The notes below the pieces were generated by a model that was not told the origin of the DNA, made no database searches, and saw nothing but the letters and a program-made list of their open reading frames with translations. Positions 34,440 to 42,873 of a DNA stretch of 64,000 nt are shown one piece after another. The position numbers were made by a program, and so were the translations under genes. Within the stretch, counting starts at the first letter, position 1. Every line of letters begins with the position of its first letter. Source of the DNA: Streptomyces sp. MNU76 (lineage in GTDB: Bacteria; Actinomycetota; Actinomycetes; Streptomycetales; Streptomycetaceae); contig NZ_JAJKLK010000019.1 of assembly GCF_020982545.1 (NCBI RefSeq), positions 434,001 to 498,000 of the forward strand, in the 5' to 3' direction.

Positions 34440-35099
34440 TTGAATAGCAGTCAACAGCGTGGAGTCGCACCGCCGCGGGCTCGCGGCACCGACCGTTCGC
34501 TGGCGCGCCGCGCCGAACTCATCTCCATCGGGCGCAAGTTGTTCGCCGACACGTCGTACGACACGTTGTCCATGGACGACATCGCGCGACAGGCGCACGT
34601 GGCCAAGGGACTGATCTACTACTACTTCAAGTCCAAGCGCGGCTACTACCTCGCCATCGTCGAGGACTCGGTGGCCGATCTGATCACGTTCGCGGCGAGC
34701 GGGCTCCAACTGCCGCCCGTGGAACGGGTGCACCGGACCATAGACTGCTATCTGCGGTACGCCGAGGACAATCAGGCCGCCTACCGCACGATCGTCAGTG
34801 GCGGTGTCGGCTTCGACACCCAGGTGCACGCGATCCGGGACGGCGTCCGCGAGGCGATCGTCGCCACCATCGCGGAGGGCGCGTACGGCAGGACCGACAT
34901 CGAACCGGTCGCCCGCATGGGCCTGTTCGGCTGGGTGTGCGCGGTCGAGGGCGCCACGCTGGACTGGATCGACCGCCCTGAGCTGCCCCGAGAGACCATG
35001 CGCGACCTGCTCGTCAAGATGCTGGGCGGCTCGCTGCGCGCCATCGAGGAGCTGGCCCCGGCCTATCTCGCGCCGGAGCCCGCCCGCCGGGACGCCTGA
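34440..35099 (+). CDS. TetR/AcrR family transcriptional regulator
   Basis: A 219-residue repressor-type protein starting at a TTG (34440) preceded by GGAGACCAGGA. The helix-turn-helix is at about residues 35-65 (TLSMDDIARQAHVAKGLIYYYF). The C-terminal ligand-binding domain is all alpha. A possible -10 CATACT lies 40 bases upstream. It converges on the chitinase gene across a strong terminator. Target genes cannot be assigned. Confidence 0.87.
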   Translation: MNSSQQRGVAPPRARGTDRSLARRAELISIGRKLFADTSYDTLSMDDIARQAHVAKGLIYYYFKSKRGYYLAIVEDSVADLITFAASGLQLPPVERVHRTIDCYLRYAEDNQAAYRTIVSGGVGFDTQVHAIRDGVREAIVATIAEGAYGRTDIEPVARMGLFGWVCAVEGATLDWIDRPELPRETMRDLLVKMLGGSLRAIEELAPAYLAPEPARRDA

Positions 35100-35131
35100 G
35101 CGCTCCCCGGGCCGGCGACACCCGGCGACGC

Positions 35132-35170
35132 ACTCGGGGTGGGGGTCCGTGACCGACCCCCACCCCGAGT
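35132..35170. terminator. Bidirectional terminator between tetR and the chitinase gene
   Basis: ACTCGGGGTGGGGGTC (35132-35147), a 7-base loop, and its perfect complement GACCCCCACCCCGAGT (35155-35170). A 16-bp perfect stem placed 33 bases after tetR and 16 bases after the chitinase stop on the opposite strand. Confidence 0.9.
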
Positions 35171-35185
35171 CCCCCTTCGCGGCGG

Positions 35186-36433
35186 TTACCTGATCGCCTT
35201 GATCAGCTCGCCATCGGCGGTGTCGCCGCTCAGCTCCCAGAAGAAGGTGCCGCCGAGGCCCTGCGCGTCCTTGTACGCCATCTTCCCCTTGATGGTCCGC
35301 GGGGTGTCGTAACTCCACCAGTCGTCACCGCACTTGGCGTACGCGGTGCCGCCGACGATCCCGTTGGCCGGGCACGTCTTCTTGAGCACCTTGTAGTCCT
35401 CGTAGCCCGCCTCGTACGTCCCCGCGGCCGGGCCGGTCGCCGTGCCGCCGGGTGCGGACTGGGTCACCCCGGTCCAGCCGCGGCCGTAGAAGCCGATGCC
35501 GAGCAGCAGCTTGGAGGACGGGATGCCGAGGCCCTTCAGCTTCCGGATGGTGGCGGCGGTGTTGAAGTGCTTGTCGGCGATGCCCGGGTACGGGTACAGC
35601 GGCGAGTGCGGGGCGGTGGTCGCGTCCCAGGAGCCGAAGTAGTCGTAGGTCATCGGGTTGTACCAGTCGACGTACTTCGCGGCGCCCGCGTAGTCCGCCG
35701 CGTCGATCTTGCCGCCGGGCTTGGCGTCGGCCGTGATCGCCGCGGTGACGAGCTCCTTCTTGCCGAATCGTTTGCGCAGTGCGGCCATCAGCTCCTCGAA
35801 GGACTCGCTGCCGCTGGTGTCGCAGGTGAGGCCGCAGGCGTTGGGGTACTCCCAGTCGATGTCGATCCCGTCGAAGACGTCCTTCCAGCGGGAGTTCTCG
35901 ACGAGGTCGTAGCAGGAGTTCGCGAAGGCCTCGGGGTCCTTCGCCGCCTCACCGAAGCCACCGGACCAGGTCCAGCCGCCGAACGACCACACGATCTTGA
36001 GGTTCGGGTGCAGCTTCTTCAGCTTGAGCAACTGGTTGAAGTTGCCGCTCAGCGGCTGGTCCTCGGTGTCGGCGACGCCGTCCACGGACTCCTCGGCGGT
36101 GAAGGGCTTGTCGGTGTCCGCCCAGGCGTCGCCGAGGGCGCACTTGCCGTCGACGACGTTTCCGAAGGCGTAGTTGATGTGCGTGAGCTTCTTCGCCGAG
36201 CCTGAGGTCTCGATGTTCTTGACGTAGTACTTGCGGCCGTAGATGCCCCAGTCGATGAAGTAGCCGACGACCTTGGAAGGGGCCGCGCCGGGCGTGCGCT
36301 GCGGGGAGCCGGCCTTCGCCGGGGTGGCGGTCGCGGTGCCCGCTCCGGCGAGCAGTCCTGCGCCGAGAGTGGCGCAACACGTGGCGGCGACGAGCGTCCT
36401 GACGGGGACGCGGGGGCTGTGCGGTCTGAGCAT
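35186..36433 (-). CDS. chiD: Secreted GH18 chitinase (ChiD-like)
   Basis: A 415-residue secreted enzyme that hydrolyses chitin. A Sec signal peptide spans about residues 1-37 (LVAATCCATLGAGLLAGAG; ATA-TPA cleavage region). The GH18 barrel has SFGGWTWSGGF and the catalytic motif DGIDIDWEYP at residues 188-197 (proton donor Glu195), then MTYDYFGSWD. No carbohydrate-binding module is present. Position next to the acyl-CoA dehydrogenase matches chiD of S. coelicolor as I recall it. A promoter with a DasR-type operator lies about 95 bases upstream, so expression should be relieved by N-acetylglucosamine metabolites. Confidence 0.92.
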   Translation of the reverse strand: MLRPHSPRVPVRTLVAATCCATLGAGLLAGAGTATATPAKAGSPQRTPGAAPSKVVGYFIDWGIYGRKYYVKNIETSGSAKKLTHINYAFGNVVDGKCALGDAWADTDKPFTAEESVDGVADTEDQPLSGNFNQLLKLKKLHPNLKIVWSFGGWTWSGGFGEAAKDPEAFANSCYDLVENSRWKDVFDGIDIDWEYPNACGLTCDTSGSESFEELMAALRKRFGKKELVTAAITADAKPGGKIDAADYAGAAKYVDWYNPMTYDYFGSWDATTAPHSPLYPYPGIADKHFNTAATIRKLKGLGIPSSKLLLGIGFYGRGWTGVTQSAPGGTATGPAAGTYEAGYEDYKVLKKTCPANGIVGGTAYAKCGDDWWSYDTPRTIKGKMAYKDAQGLGGTFFWELSGDTADGELIKAIR

Positions 36434-36525
36434 CGTGACTCCGGGGAGGGAGCGGGACGGGGAGGGTCCTGCCTGGACCTGCTGTGCCGAGGGGGGTGAA
36501 CGCGGTGTCGCGTTGTTGGGGGAGA

Positions 36526-36554
36526 ACGTAGAGGACTAGACCACTGGGGTCAAT
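36526..36554 (-). promoter_or_regulatory. Chitinase promoter with DasR operator (dre) in the spacer
   Basis: On the minus strand -35 TTGACC (36549-36554), a 17-base spacer, and -10 TACGTT (36526-36531). The spacer carries AGTGGTCTAGTCCTCT (36531-36546), 14 of 16 matches to the dre palindrome AGTGGTCTAGACCACT bound by DasR, the GlcNAc-responsive GntR repressor of Streptomyces chitin genes. Placement between -35 and -10 fits repression by occlusion. Confidence 0.88.
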
Positions 36555-36787
36555 GGTTCGGACCAATTTGAGCCAGGGTGTGGCGGGCTCGAAAAGTGCC
36601 CGGATGAACGGTCGTTAACCGGTGACTCGCTGCTCCGGATCGGGCATACTCCAAGCGCCACCGCCGCTGATCAGCGGCTTCCGCGATCCGGAGGAGGACC
36701 ATCGGCTGTGGCACGTGTGACCCGGCGGCACCACCCCATCCCCGGTGCGTGTCCGCCGCCGTGCCCTACAGGGAGGAGAGCGTCGCC

Positions 36788-37966
36788 ATGCCCGAGCGCG
36801 CCGCGCAGCCGGTGGACCGTCAACTGCCCACGGAAGAGGCCCGCGATCTGATCTCGCTCGTCCGTGAGATCGCGCAGCGGGAGATCGCCCCGCACGCGGC
36901 CGTGGAGGAGGACGCCGGCCGGTTCCCTCGCGAACTCTTCGGTCTGCTCTCCGAGTCGGGACTGCTCGGCCTGCCGTACGACGCGGAACACGGCGGCGGG
37001 GGCCAGCCGTACGAGGTCTATCTGCAGGCGCTGGAAGAGCTGGCCATGGCCCGTCTCACGGTCGGCCTCGGGGTCAGCGTCCACACCCTGGCCTGTCACG
37101 CCCTCGCCGACTACGGGAGCAAGGAGCAGCGGGCCGAGCATCTGCCGGCGATGCTGGGCGGCCGTCTGCTCGGCGCGTACTGCCTCTCCGAGCCCTCGTC
37201 CGGTTCGGACGCCGCGTCCCTGCGGACCAAGGCGGTACGGGACGGTGAGGAGTGGGTGATCAGCGGCACCAAGGCGTGGATCACCCACGGCGGCATCGCC
37301 GACTTCTGCACGGTGATGGCCCGAACGGGCGGCGAGGGCTCCGGTTCCCGGGGCATCACGGCCTTCCTGGTGCCGGGGGACGCCGCGGGGCTGAGCGCCG
37401 CGGCACCGGAGAAGAAGATGGGCATGAAGGGCTCACCCACCGCGCAGCTCCACTTCGACGGGGTGCGCGTCGCCGACAGCAGGCGTATCGGTGAGGAGGG
37501 CCAGGGCTTCGCGATCGCCCTGTCCGCGCTCGACTCCGGACGGCTCGGCATCGCGGCCTGCGCGATCGGCGTGGCCCAGGCGGCACTGGACGAAGCGGTC
37601 GCCTACGCCACCGGGCGGCAGCAGTTCGGACGCCCGATCTCCGACTTCCAGGGGCTGCGCTTCATGCTCGCGGACATGGCGACACAGGTGGAGGCGGGCC
37701 GCGCGCTCTACCTCTCGGCGGCGCGACTGCGCGACGCGGGCAGGCCGTTCTCCAAGCAGGCGGCCATGGCGAAGCTGCTGTGCACCGACGCCGCGATGAA
37801 AGTCACCACGGACGCCGTCCAGATCCTCGGCGGGTACGGCTACACGGCGGACTTCCCCGTCGAGCGGTACATGCGCGAGGCCAAGGTGCTCCAGATCGTC
37901 GAGGGCACCAATCAGATCCAGCGGATGGTCATCGCCCGTCACCTCGCGGGGCCCGAGTCACGCTGA
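36788..37966 (+). CDS. Acyl-CoA dehydrogenase
   Basis: A 392-residue flavoenzyme. The ATG at 36788 is preferred because GGAGAG lies at fitting distance. FAD/substrate motifs are CLSEPSSGSDAASLRTKA and WVISGTKAWITHGGIADF. The C-terminal helical domain contains RQQFGRPISDFQGLRFMLADM and ILGGYGYTADFPVERYMREA. The catalytic Glu is expected in IVEGTNQIQR near residue 375. It oxidises an acyl-CoA thioester to the enoyl-CoA; chain preference unknown. Confidence 0.92.
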   Translation: MPERAAQPVDRQLPTEEARDLISLVREIAQREIAPHAAVEEDAGRFPRELFGLLSESGLLGLPYDAEHGGGGQPYEVYLQALEELAMARLTVGLGVSVHTLACHALADYGSKEQRAEHLPAMLGGRLLGAYCLSEPSSGSDAASLRTKAVRDGEEWVISGTKAWITHGGIADFCTVMARTGGEGSGSRGITAFLVPGDAAGLSAAAPEKKMGMKGSPTAQLHFDGVRVADSRRIGEEGQGFAIALSALDSGRLGIAACAIGVAQAALDEAVAYATGRQQFGRPISDFQGLRFMLADMATQVEAGRALYLSAARLRDAGRPFSKQAAMAKLLCTDAAMKVTTDAVQILGGYGYTADFPVERYMREAKVLQIVEGTNQIQRMVIARHLAGPESR

Positions 37967-38228
37967 ACGAACCACGGAAGAAGCCGGGCGCCCCGAACGG
38001 GTCCGCGCGGGTGCCGAACTGGTCGAGGCCGCTCGGCGGCGTCGCCAGTCGCACCCACTCCGGATCGTGACGCCCCGGCAGAGTGCGGCCCCGGTCGGCC
38101 CAAGTCCGCAGCAGAGCACGGTAGATGGGCGGGTCCTGGAGCGGGGCCGACCCTTGCGGAAGCGATTCTGCCGAAGCCGGTACGAAGATGTGACGCCGAC
38201 TCCCGGTCACCGAAAAAGGTGGGGTCAT
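37929..38228 (-). CDS. Small conserved-looking hypothetical protein
   Basis: A 99-residue reading frame overlapping the 3' end of the acyl-CoA dehydrogenase gene by 38 bases on the opposite strand. It contains DPPIYRALLRTWADRGRTLP and GRHDPEWVRLATPP, which resembles short Streptomyces hypotheticals of this kind and has plausible codon use. No Shine-Dalgarno is evident. It may be a real gene filling the 395-bp gap, but a shadow frame cannot be excluded. Confidence 0.45.
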   Translation of the reverse strand: MTPPFSVTGSRRHIFVPASAESLPQGSAPLQDPPIYRALLRTWADRGRTLPGRHDPEWVRLATPPSGLDQFGTRADPFGAPGFFRGSFSVTRAPRGDGR

Positions 38229-38361
38229 ACCGGGCCAACGCGCACGAGGCCGCGCCGGTCACCGTTCCCGGGAATCGTGTCTGAGTTCGCGCCGGGACCG
38301 AACGGGGCAGGACGGGCCTGCCCGCCGGGCGCGGAGGTGTTGGGCCCGACCGGGCCCTGAA

Positions 38362-38820
38362 TCAGGCGGCCTGGCGCTGATCGGCCCGGCTCTGCTCGGG
38401 CTGCTGACGCCGCATCACCGGCACGCGGATCGGGCGCGAGCCCGGGCCGCCGACGTGCGAGAAGGGCTGGGTCCGCCAGTCGATGCCCTGCGGGAGCGTC
38501 AACAGCAGCGCGGTGTCCTGCTCCTGCGGCTCGACGGACTCGCCCGCCGGCCGGGCCTCGCTCGCCGAACGACCGGTGCCGGCACAGGCCGTGAGCCCGA
38601 AGGGGTTCCACGGCGACACGACGCGCGCGTGCTCGGGGAGGCTGTCCTCCTCGGACAGCAGGGCGATGGGCTGAGCGCAGTCCGGGCAGATCACCCGGTA
38701 CATCTCGAAGGAGTCGTACGCGTCGAACTCGTCGTCCGGTTCGACGCCCTCCGGCTCGGGCTCGATGACCGCCTGGAGTCGCTTGGGTGCGGTACGACCA
38801 GGGCGCTTAAGACTCTGCAT
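38362..38820 (-). CDS. Hypothetical protein with a zinc-ribbon-like CxxC
   Basis: A 152-residue soluble protein starting at an ATG after GGGGGAGA. An acidic stretch (PEPEGVEPDDEFDAYDSFEMYR) leads into VICPDCAQPIALL, a single CxxC that could form half a metal site with the later LTACAGTG cysteine. The C-terminus is Arg/Gln-rich. It is of the type conserved within Streptomyces only; function unknown. It is divergent from the lrp gene at 39089. Confidence 0.7.
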   Translation of the reverse strand: MQSLKRPGRTAPKRLQAVIEPEPEGVEPDDEFDAYDSFEMYRVICPDCAQPIALLSEEDSLPEHARVVSPWNPFGLTACAGTGRSASEARPAGESVEPQEQDTALLLTLPQGIDWRTQPFSHVGGPGSRPIRVPVMRRQQPEQSRADQRQAA

Positions 38821-39074
38821 GGGATTCTCCCCCTCGGGCTGGGCCGTGAAGGCACTGCGGCCTCGACCACATCAAGCACTTCCCGCCCCGTCTCGGAGGT
38901 AATCACGAGATCATCACGAAGCCTGTTCGGGTGCTGTGGTCTTCGTCACATGCCGCTCGCAGGTGCCCCAGATGGTCCGGCTGTCACCCGTATGGCCCAC
39001 AGGCGGCTCTCGGGCACATCACGAACCGGGCATGACCTGCGCCGCTCAGGTATCGGAGGCGATCAACCGCCCTG

Positions 39075-39080
39075 TAGGTT
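39075..39080 (+). promoter_or_regulatory. -10 box of a leaderless lrp transcript
   Basis: TAGGTT followed 8 bases later by the ATG at 39089 with no Shine-Dalgarno between; the transcript would begin at or next to the start codon. Three ATCACGA-type repeats in the 38821-39088 gap (near 38900, 38912 and 39017) could be autoregulatory sites. Confidence 0.6.
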
Positions 39081-39088
39081 CTTGCGCC

Positions 39089-39529
39089 ATGGAGGAGCTG
39101 GACCGACAGATCGTGCAGCTGCTCGTCGCGGACGGGCGGATGAGCTACACCGACCTGGGCAAGGCCACGGGCCTGTCCACGTCGGCGGTGCATCAGCGGG
39201 TGCGCCGACTCGAGCAGCGTGGCGTCATCCGGGGCTATGCCGCGGTCGTCGACCCGGAGGCGGTCGGGCTGCCGATGACCGCGTTCATCTCGGTCAAACC
39301 GTTCGATCCCAGCGCCCCCGACGACATCGCCGAACGCCTCGCGGGCGTCCCGGAGATCGAGGCCTGCCACAGCGTCGCCGGCGACGAGAACTACATCCTC
39401 AAGGTCCGTGTGGCGACCCCGCACGAGCTGGAGGAGCTGCTGGCGCGCCTGAGGTCGCTCGCCGGCGTCTCGACGCGGACGACGGTGGTGCTGTCCACTC
39501 CGTACGAGGCCAGGCCCCCGAGGATCTGA
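39089..39529 (+). CDS. Lrp/AsnC family transcriptional regulator
   Basis: A 146-residue regulator. MEELDRQIVQLLVADGRMSYTDLG begins the winged helix, with the recognition helix at LSTSAVHQRVRRLEQRG. The RAM domain follows from about residue 64 (FISVKPFDP to STRTTVVLSTPYEARPP). The start is the ATG at 39089, 8 bases after a TAGGTT -10 box (leaderless). Likely senses an amino acid and regulates its own or neighbouring genes. Confidence 0.9.
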   Translation: MEELDRQIVQLLVADGRMSYTDLGKATGLSTSAVHQRVRRLEQRGVIRGYAAVVDPEAVGLPMTAFISVKPFDPSAPDDIAERLAGVPEIEACHSVAGDENYILKVRVATPHELEELLARLRSLAGVSTRTTVVLSTPYEARPPRI

Positions 39530-39565
39530 CCGCCGCGGCACGGCTGCCACCGACTTCACCTCGAC

Positions 39566-39606
39566 CGCCTGCCGCCTGCCGCCTGCCGCCTGCCGCCTGC
39601 CGCCTG
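39566..39606. repeat. 7-bp tandem repeat (CGCCTGC), about six copies
   Basis: Five perfect CGCCTGC units and a partial sixth in the 282-bp gap between lrp and the amidohydrolase gene. The period of 7 makes length changes likely; it lies outside coding sequence. Confidence 0.9.
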
Positions 39607-39690
39607 TCTGGCATCTGTGCCGTCTGCCGGTCTGCCGCTCGTCGGTTCACTGCCGACTGCTCATCGCTGTGGGCAGTCGTTCCGGGCGAT

Positions 39691-39728
39691 GGGGGCACCT
39701 CCCGCTCGAGCGAAGTCGAGAGTGGGGA
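39691..39728 (+). repeat. Second dispersed repeat type, copy 2
   Basis: GGGGGCACCTCCCGCTCGAG then CGAAGTCGAGAGTGGGGAG, same element as at 29447, followed by GGGGGCGCAGCC. Confidence 0.75.
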
Positions 39729-39811
39729 GGGGGGCGCAGCCGACAGCACCGGGTGCCTCGAAACACCGGCCCAAGTACGTCGCGGCAGCCGCCGCACGCG
39801 AGACTGTCCCC

Positions 39812-41416
39812 ATGAGTGATCGCACCGCCCCGTCGAACACCGTGTTGCTCCGCGGTGGAGAAGTCCACAGCCCCGCCGACCCGTTCGCCACCGCGATGGT
39901 CGTGGAGCACGGCCAGATCGCCTGGGTCGGCTCCGAGGGCGCCGCCGACACCTTCGCGGCCGGCGTCGACGAGGTGGTCGATCTCGAAGGGGCCCTGGTC
40001 ACCCCGGCGTTCACCGACGCCCATGTGCACACCACCGCCACCGGCCTCGCGCTCACCGGCCTCGACCTCACCGCCGCCCCGTCCCTGGAGGCCGCGCTCG
40101 TTCTCGTACGGGAATTCGCCGCCGCCCGCCCCGGCGACCGCGTCCTCCTCGGTCACGGCTGGGACGCCGCCCGCTGGCCCGGGGGCCGCCCCCCGACCCG
40201 CGCCGAACTCGACGAGGCCACCGGCGGGCGCCCGCTCTATCTGAGCCGGATCGACGTCCACTCGGCCGTCGTCACCACCGCCCTGCTGGACATGGTCCCC
40301 GGCGCCGACACCTTCGAGGACGGCCCGCTCACCCGCGACGCCCACCACGCCGTACGCGCCACCGCCCTCGGCGCCATCACCCCCGCCCAGCGCATCGAGG
40401 CCCAGCGCGCCTCCCTCGCCCACGCCGCCTCCCTCGGCATCGGCTCGCTGCACGAGTGCGCGGGCCCCGAGATCTCCTCCGAGGACGACTTCACAGGGCT
40501 GCTGCGGCTCTCCGCCGAGGAACCCGGCCCGCGCGTCGTCGGCTACTGGGCGGAGCGCGACGTGGAGAAGGCGCGCGCCCTCGGCGCGGTCGGCGCCGCC
40601 GGCGACCTCTTCGTCGACGGCGCCCTCGGCTCGCACACGGCGTGCCTGCACGAGCCGTACGCCGACGCCGACCACACCGGCACGGCCTACCTGGACGCCG
40701 ACGCCGTCGCCGCCCATGTGGTCGCCTGCACCGAGGCGGGCCTCCAGGCGGGCTTCCACGCCATCGGGGACGCCGCGGTGGCCGCGGTGGTCGAAGGTGT
40801 GCGGGCGGCGGCCGAGAAGGTCGGCCTGGCCCGGGTGCGGGCTGCCCGGCACCGGGTCGAGCACGCCGAGATGCTCACCCCGGACACCGTCGCCGCCTTC
40901 GCCGAACTCGGCCTCACCGCTTCCGTCCAGCCCGCGTTCGACGTGCTGTGGGGCGGGGAGGAGGGCATGTACGCCCAGCGGCTGGGCGTCGACCGTGCCC
41001 GCACCCTGAACCCGTTCGCGGCGCTGCTGCGGGCCGGGGTGCCCCTGGCGTTCGGTTCCGACAGTCCGGTCACGGCTCTGGACCCCTGGAGCACCGTCCG
41101 GGCGGCGGCCTTCCACCGCACGCCGGAGCACCGGGTCTCCGTGCGTGCCGCGTTCACGGCGCACACACGGGGCGGCTGGCGGGCGATCGGACGCGACGAC
41201 GCGGGCGTCCTCGTGCCGGGCGCTCCCGCGGACTACGCGGTGTGGCGCACCGGCGACCTCGTCGTCCAGGCCCCCGACGACCGTGTCGCCCGATGGTCCA
41301 CCGACCCTCGTTCCGGCACCCCCGGCCTGCCCGACCTGAGCCCCGGCTCCGACCTGCCCGTCTGTCTGCGGACCGTGGTCGCGGGGCGCACGGTTTTCGT
41401 ACGGCCGGGCGAGTGA
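39812..41416 (+). CDS. Amidohydrolase family protein (YtcJ-like)
   Basis: A 534-residue metal-dependent hydrolase. FTDAHVHTTATGLALTGLDL carries the HxH metal motif near residue 71. Further metal ligands are the His in GFHAIGDAAV and in HRVEHAEML, and the Asp in FGSDSPVTALDPW near residue 420. The protein ends with a typical small beta domain (PADYAVWRTGDLVV). The family acts on amides or cyclic amides; the substrate is unknown. Start at the ATG 39812; the stretch just before lacks a clear Shine-Dalgarno. Confidence 0.87.
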   Translation: MSDRTAPSNTVLLRGGEVHSPADPFATAMVVEHGQIAWVGSEGAADTFAAGVDEVVDLEGALVTPAFTDAHVHTTATGLALTGLDLTAAPSLEAALVLVREFAAARPGDRVLLGHGWDAARWPGGRPPTRAELDEATGGRPLYLSRIDVHSAVVTTALLDMVPGADTFEDGPLTRDAHHAVRATALGAITPAQRIEAQRASLAHAASLGIGSLHECAGPEISSEDDFTGLLRLSAEEPGPRVVGYWAERDVEKARALGAVGAAGDLFVDGALGSHTACLHEPYADADHTGTAYLDADAVAAHVVACTEAGLQAGFHAIGDAAVAAVVEGVRAAAEKVGLARVRAARHRVEHAEMLTPDTVAAFAELGLTASVQPAFDVLWGGEEGMYAQRLGVDRARTLNPFAALLRAGVPLAFGSDSPVTALDPWSTVRAAAFHRTPEHRVSVRAAFTAHTRGGWRAIGRDDAGVLVPGAPADYAVWRTGDLVVQAPDDRVARWSTDPRSGTPGLPDLSPGSDLPVCLRTVVAGRTVFVRPGE

Positions 41417-41525
41417 TCTCCCGGGGGGACGCGGAGCCGATCATGGCCCGCCGAGGCACCGCGCGACCTGCGCATCCTCCCCTCCCACCAGGCATGGGAG
41501 GCAATCTCCGCAGGTCAAACGGTGG

Positions 41526-41556
41526 TTGACAGTTGGCGGCAGGGGGCGGGTAGGTT
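41526..41556 (+). promoter_or_regulatory. Strong sigma-HrdB-type promoter far upstream of ppm1
   Basis: A perfect -35 TTGACA (41526-41531), a 19-base spacer and -10 TAGGTT (41551-41556). It points toward ppm1 but lies about 455 bases before its start. The 41417-42010 gap has no convincing gene, so this promoter implies a long leader or a non-coding RNA. A second possible -10 (TATGGT) lies near 41971. Confidence 0.55.
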
Positions 41557-42010
41557 CTGCCGGGTCCACCACCGGACGTCCGACCGGGGAACTTCCGCGC
41601 GGTCGCCGAAGCGCCGCTGGGTCAGGGGCGGTGTGCCGCACCGGCGCACCCTCACTGGCAGCCAGGCCCAGGGTCCGCGCTCCGGCGAGGGAACGTTCCG
41701 GCCCGGTCGGGTAGGTGCGACCCGGGTGGGGCCCGGACGCTCAGTAGACAACGGCTTTCGGTCGACCCGCAGCCAGCGGGCCCCAGGTCGGCCCGAAGGG
41801 CGTCGGGCCCCCATCCGTCGCAGGTGGTTCCCCCTTCGCCCGCGGCCTCGCAGGTCGTGCAAGGTCCTCTGGCGGCGCACAGGCTACGCAGAGCGCGCCC
41901 CCGCACACCCCCTGTTGAATCGACACCCCTCTGGACACCGGCCGACGCTCCATCGCAGGCCGTGGCCACTATGGTGGTCCCCTGCGTACGGAGGACTTGA
42001 AGGGGCAGCA

Positions 42011-42827
42011 GTGAACGACGGCGACGGGACCCTCGCGGCTCAAGGCCAGGAGAGGCGGTTCGGCCCGCTCGGCACGGCCTTGGTGATCATCCCGACCTAC
42101 AACGAGGCGGAGAACATCAAGGCGATCGTGGGCCGGGTGCGCAAGGCCGTTCCCGACGCGCACGTCCTGGTGGCCGACGACAACAGCCCCGACGGCACCG
42201 GCAAGCTCGCCGACGAACTGGCCGTCGAGGACGACCAGGTCCAGGTGCTGCACCGCAAGGGCAAGGAGGGGCTCGGCGCGGCCTATCTCGCGGGCTTCCG
42301 CTGGGGCATGGAGAACGGCTACGGCGTCCTCATCGAGATGGACGCCGACGGCTCGCACCAGCCCGAGGAACTGCCCCGGCTGCTCACCGCGCTCAAGGGC
42401 GCCGACCTCGTCCTCGGTTCCCGTTGGGTGCCGGGCGGGCGCGTCGTGAACTGGCCCAGATCCCGCGAGTTCATCTCCCGCGGCGGCAGCCTCTACTCCC
42501 GGGTGCTGCTCGACGTCCCCGTGCGTGACGTCACCGGCGGCTACCGGGCGTTCCGCCGAGAGACCCTCGAAGGGCTCGGCCTCGACGAGGTCGCCTCGCA
42601 GGGGTACTGCTTCCAGGTCGACCTCGCCCGCCGCGCGATCAAGGCGGGCTACCACGTGGTCGAGGTGCCCATCACCTTCGTCGAGCGCGAGCTGGGCGAC
42701 TCCAAGATGAGCCGGGACATCCTCGTCGAGGCGCTCTGGCGGGTCACGGCGTGGGGTGGGGGAGCGGGTCGGCAAAGTGCTGGGGCGGGACGGGAAGCTG
42801 CCGGGGCGGGACGACCGAAAGCCCTGA
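42011..42827 (+). pseudogene. ppm1: Polyprenol monophosphomannose synthase, frameshifted near the C-terminus
   Basis: A GT2 glycosyltransferase that makes polyprenyl-phosphate-mannose for protein O-mannosylation. GTG start after AAGGGG. VIIPTYNEAENI begins the fold; VADDNSPDGTGKLAD, IEMDADGSHQPEELP (the DxD-like site), GSRWVPGG and GGYRAFRRETLEGLG follow. At the GGGGG run 42759-42763 the frame is off by one extra or two missing bases; the repaired end reads GERVGKVLGRDGKLPGRDDR and stops at 42827. It corresponds to S. coelicolor Ppm1 (SCO1423 as I recall), needed for phage phiC31 receptor glycosylation. Confidence 0.85.
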
Positions 42828-42873
42828 TCATCCCCTTATCCCGTGCTGAGCCCGGTCCAGGCACACTGGGAGC

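Noticed and set aside
41515..41880. 121-codon minus-strand frame in the 594-bp gap before ppm1
   Set aside because: Arg/Pro-rich with no recognisable motif and antisense to a strong promoter; treated as non-coding.
41560..42000. RNase P RNA, tmRNA or another known structural RNA in the long ppm1 leader
   Set aside because: The conserved RNase P core (GAGGAA-GTCC-type and ACAGAA blocks) and the tmRNA tRNA-like ends are absent on both strands.
42843..42873. Upstream GTG (42843) as the fxsA start
   Set aside because: It is in frame only because of the lost C near 42900. The ATG at 42874 has the Shine-Dalgarno CTGGGAG and gives the expected FxsA-like N-terminus after repair.
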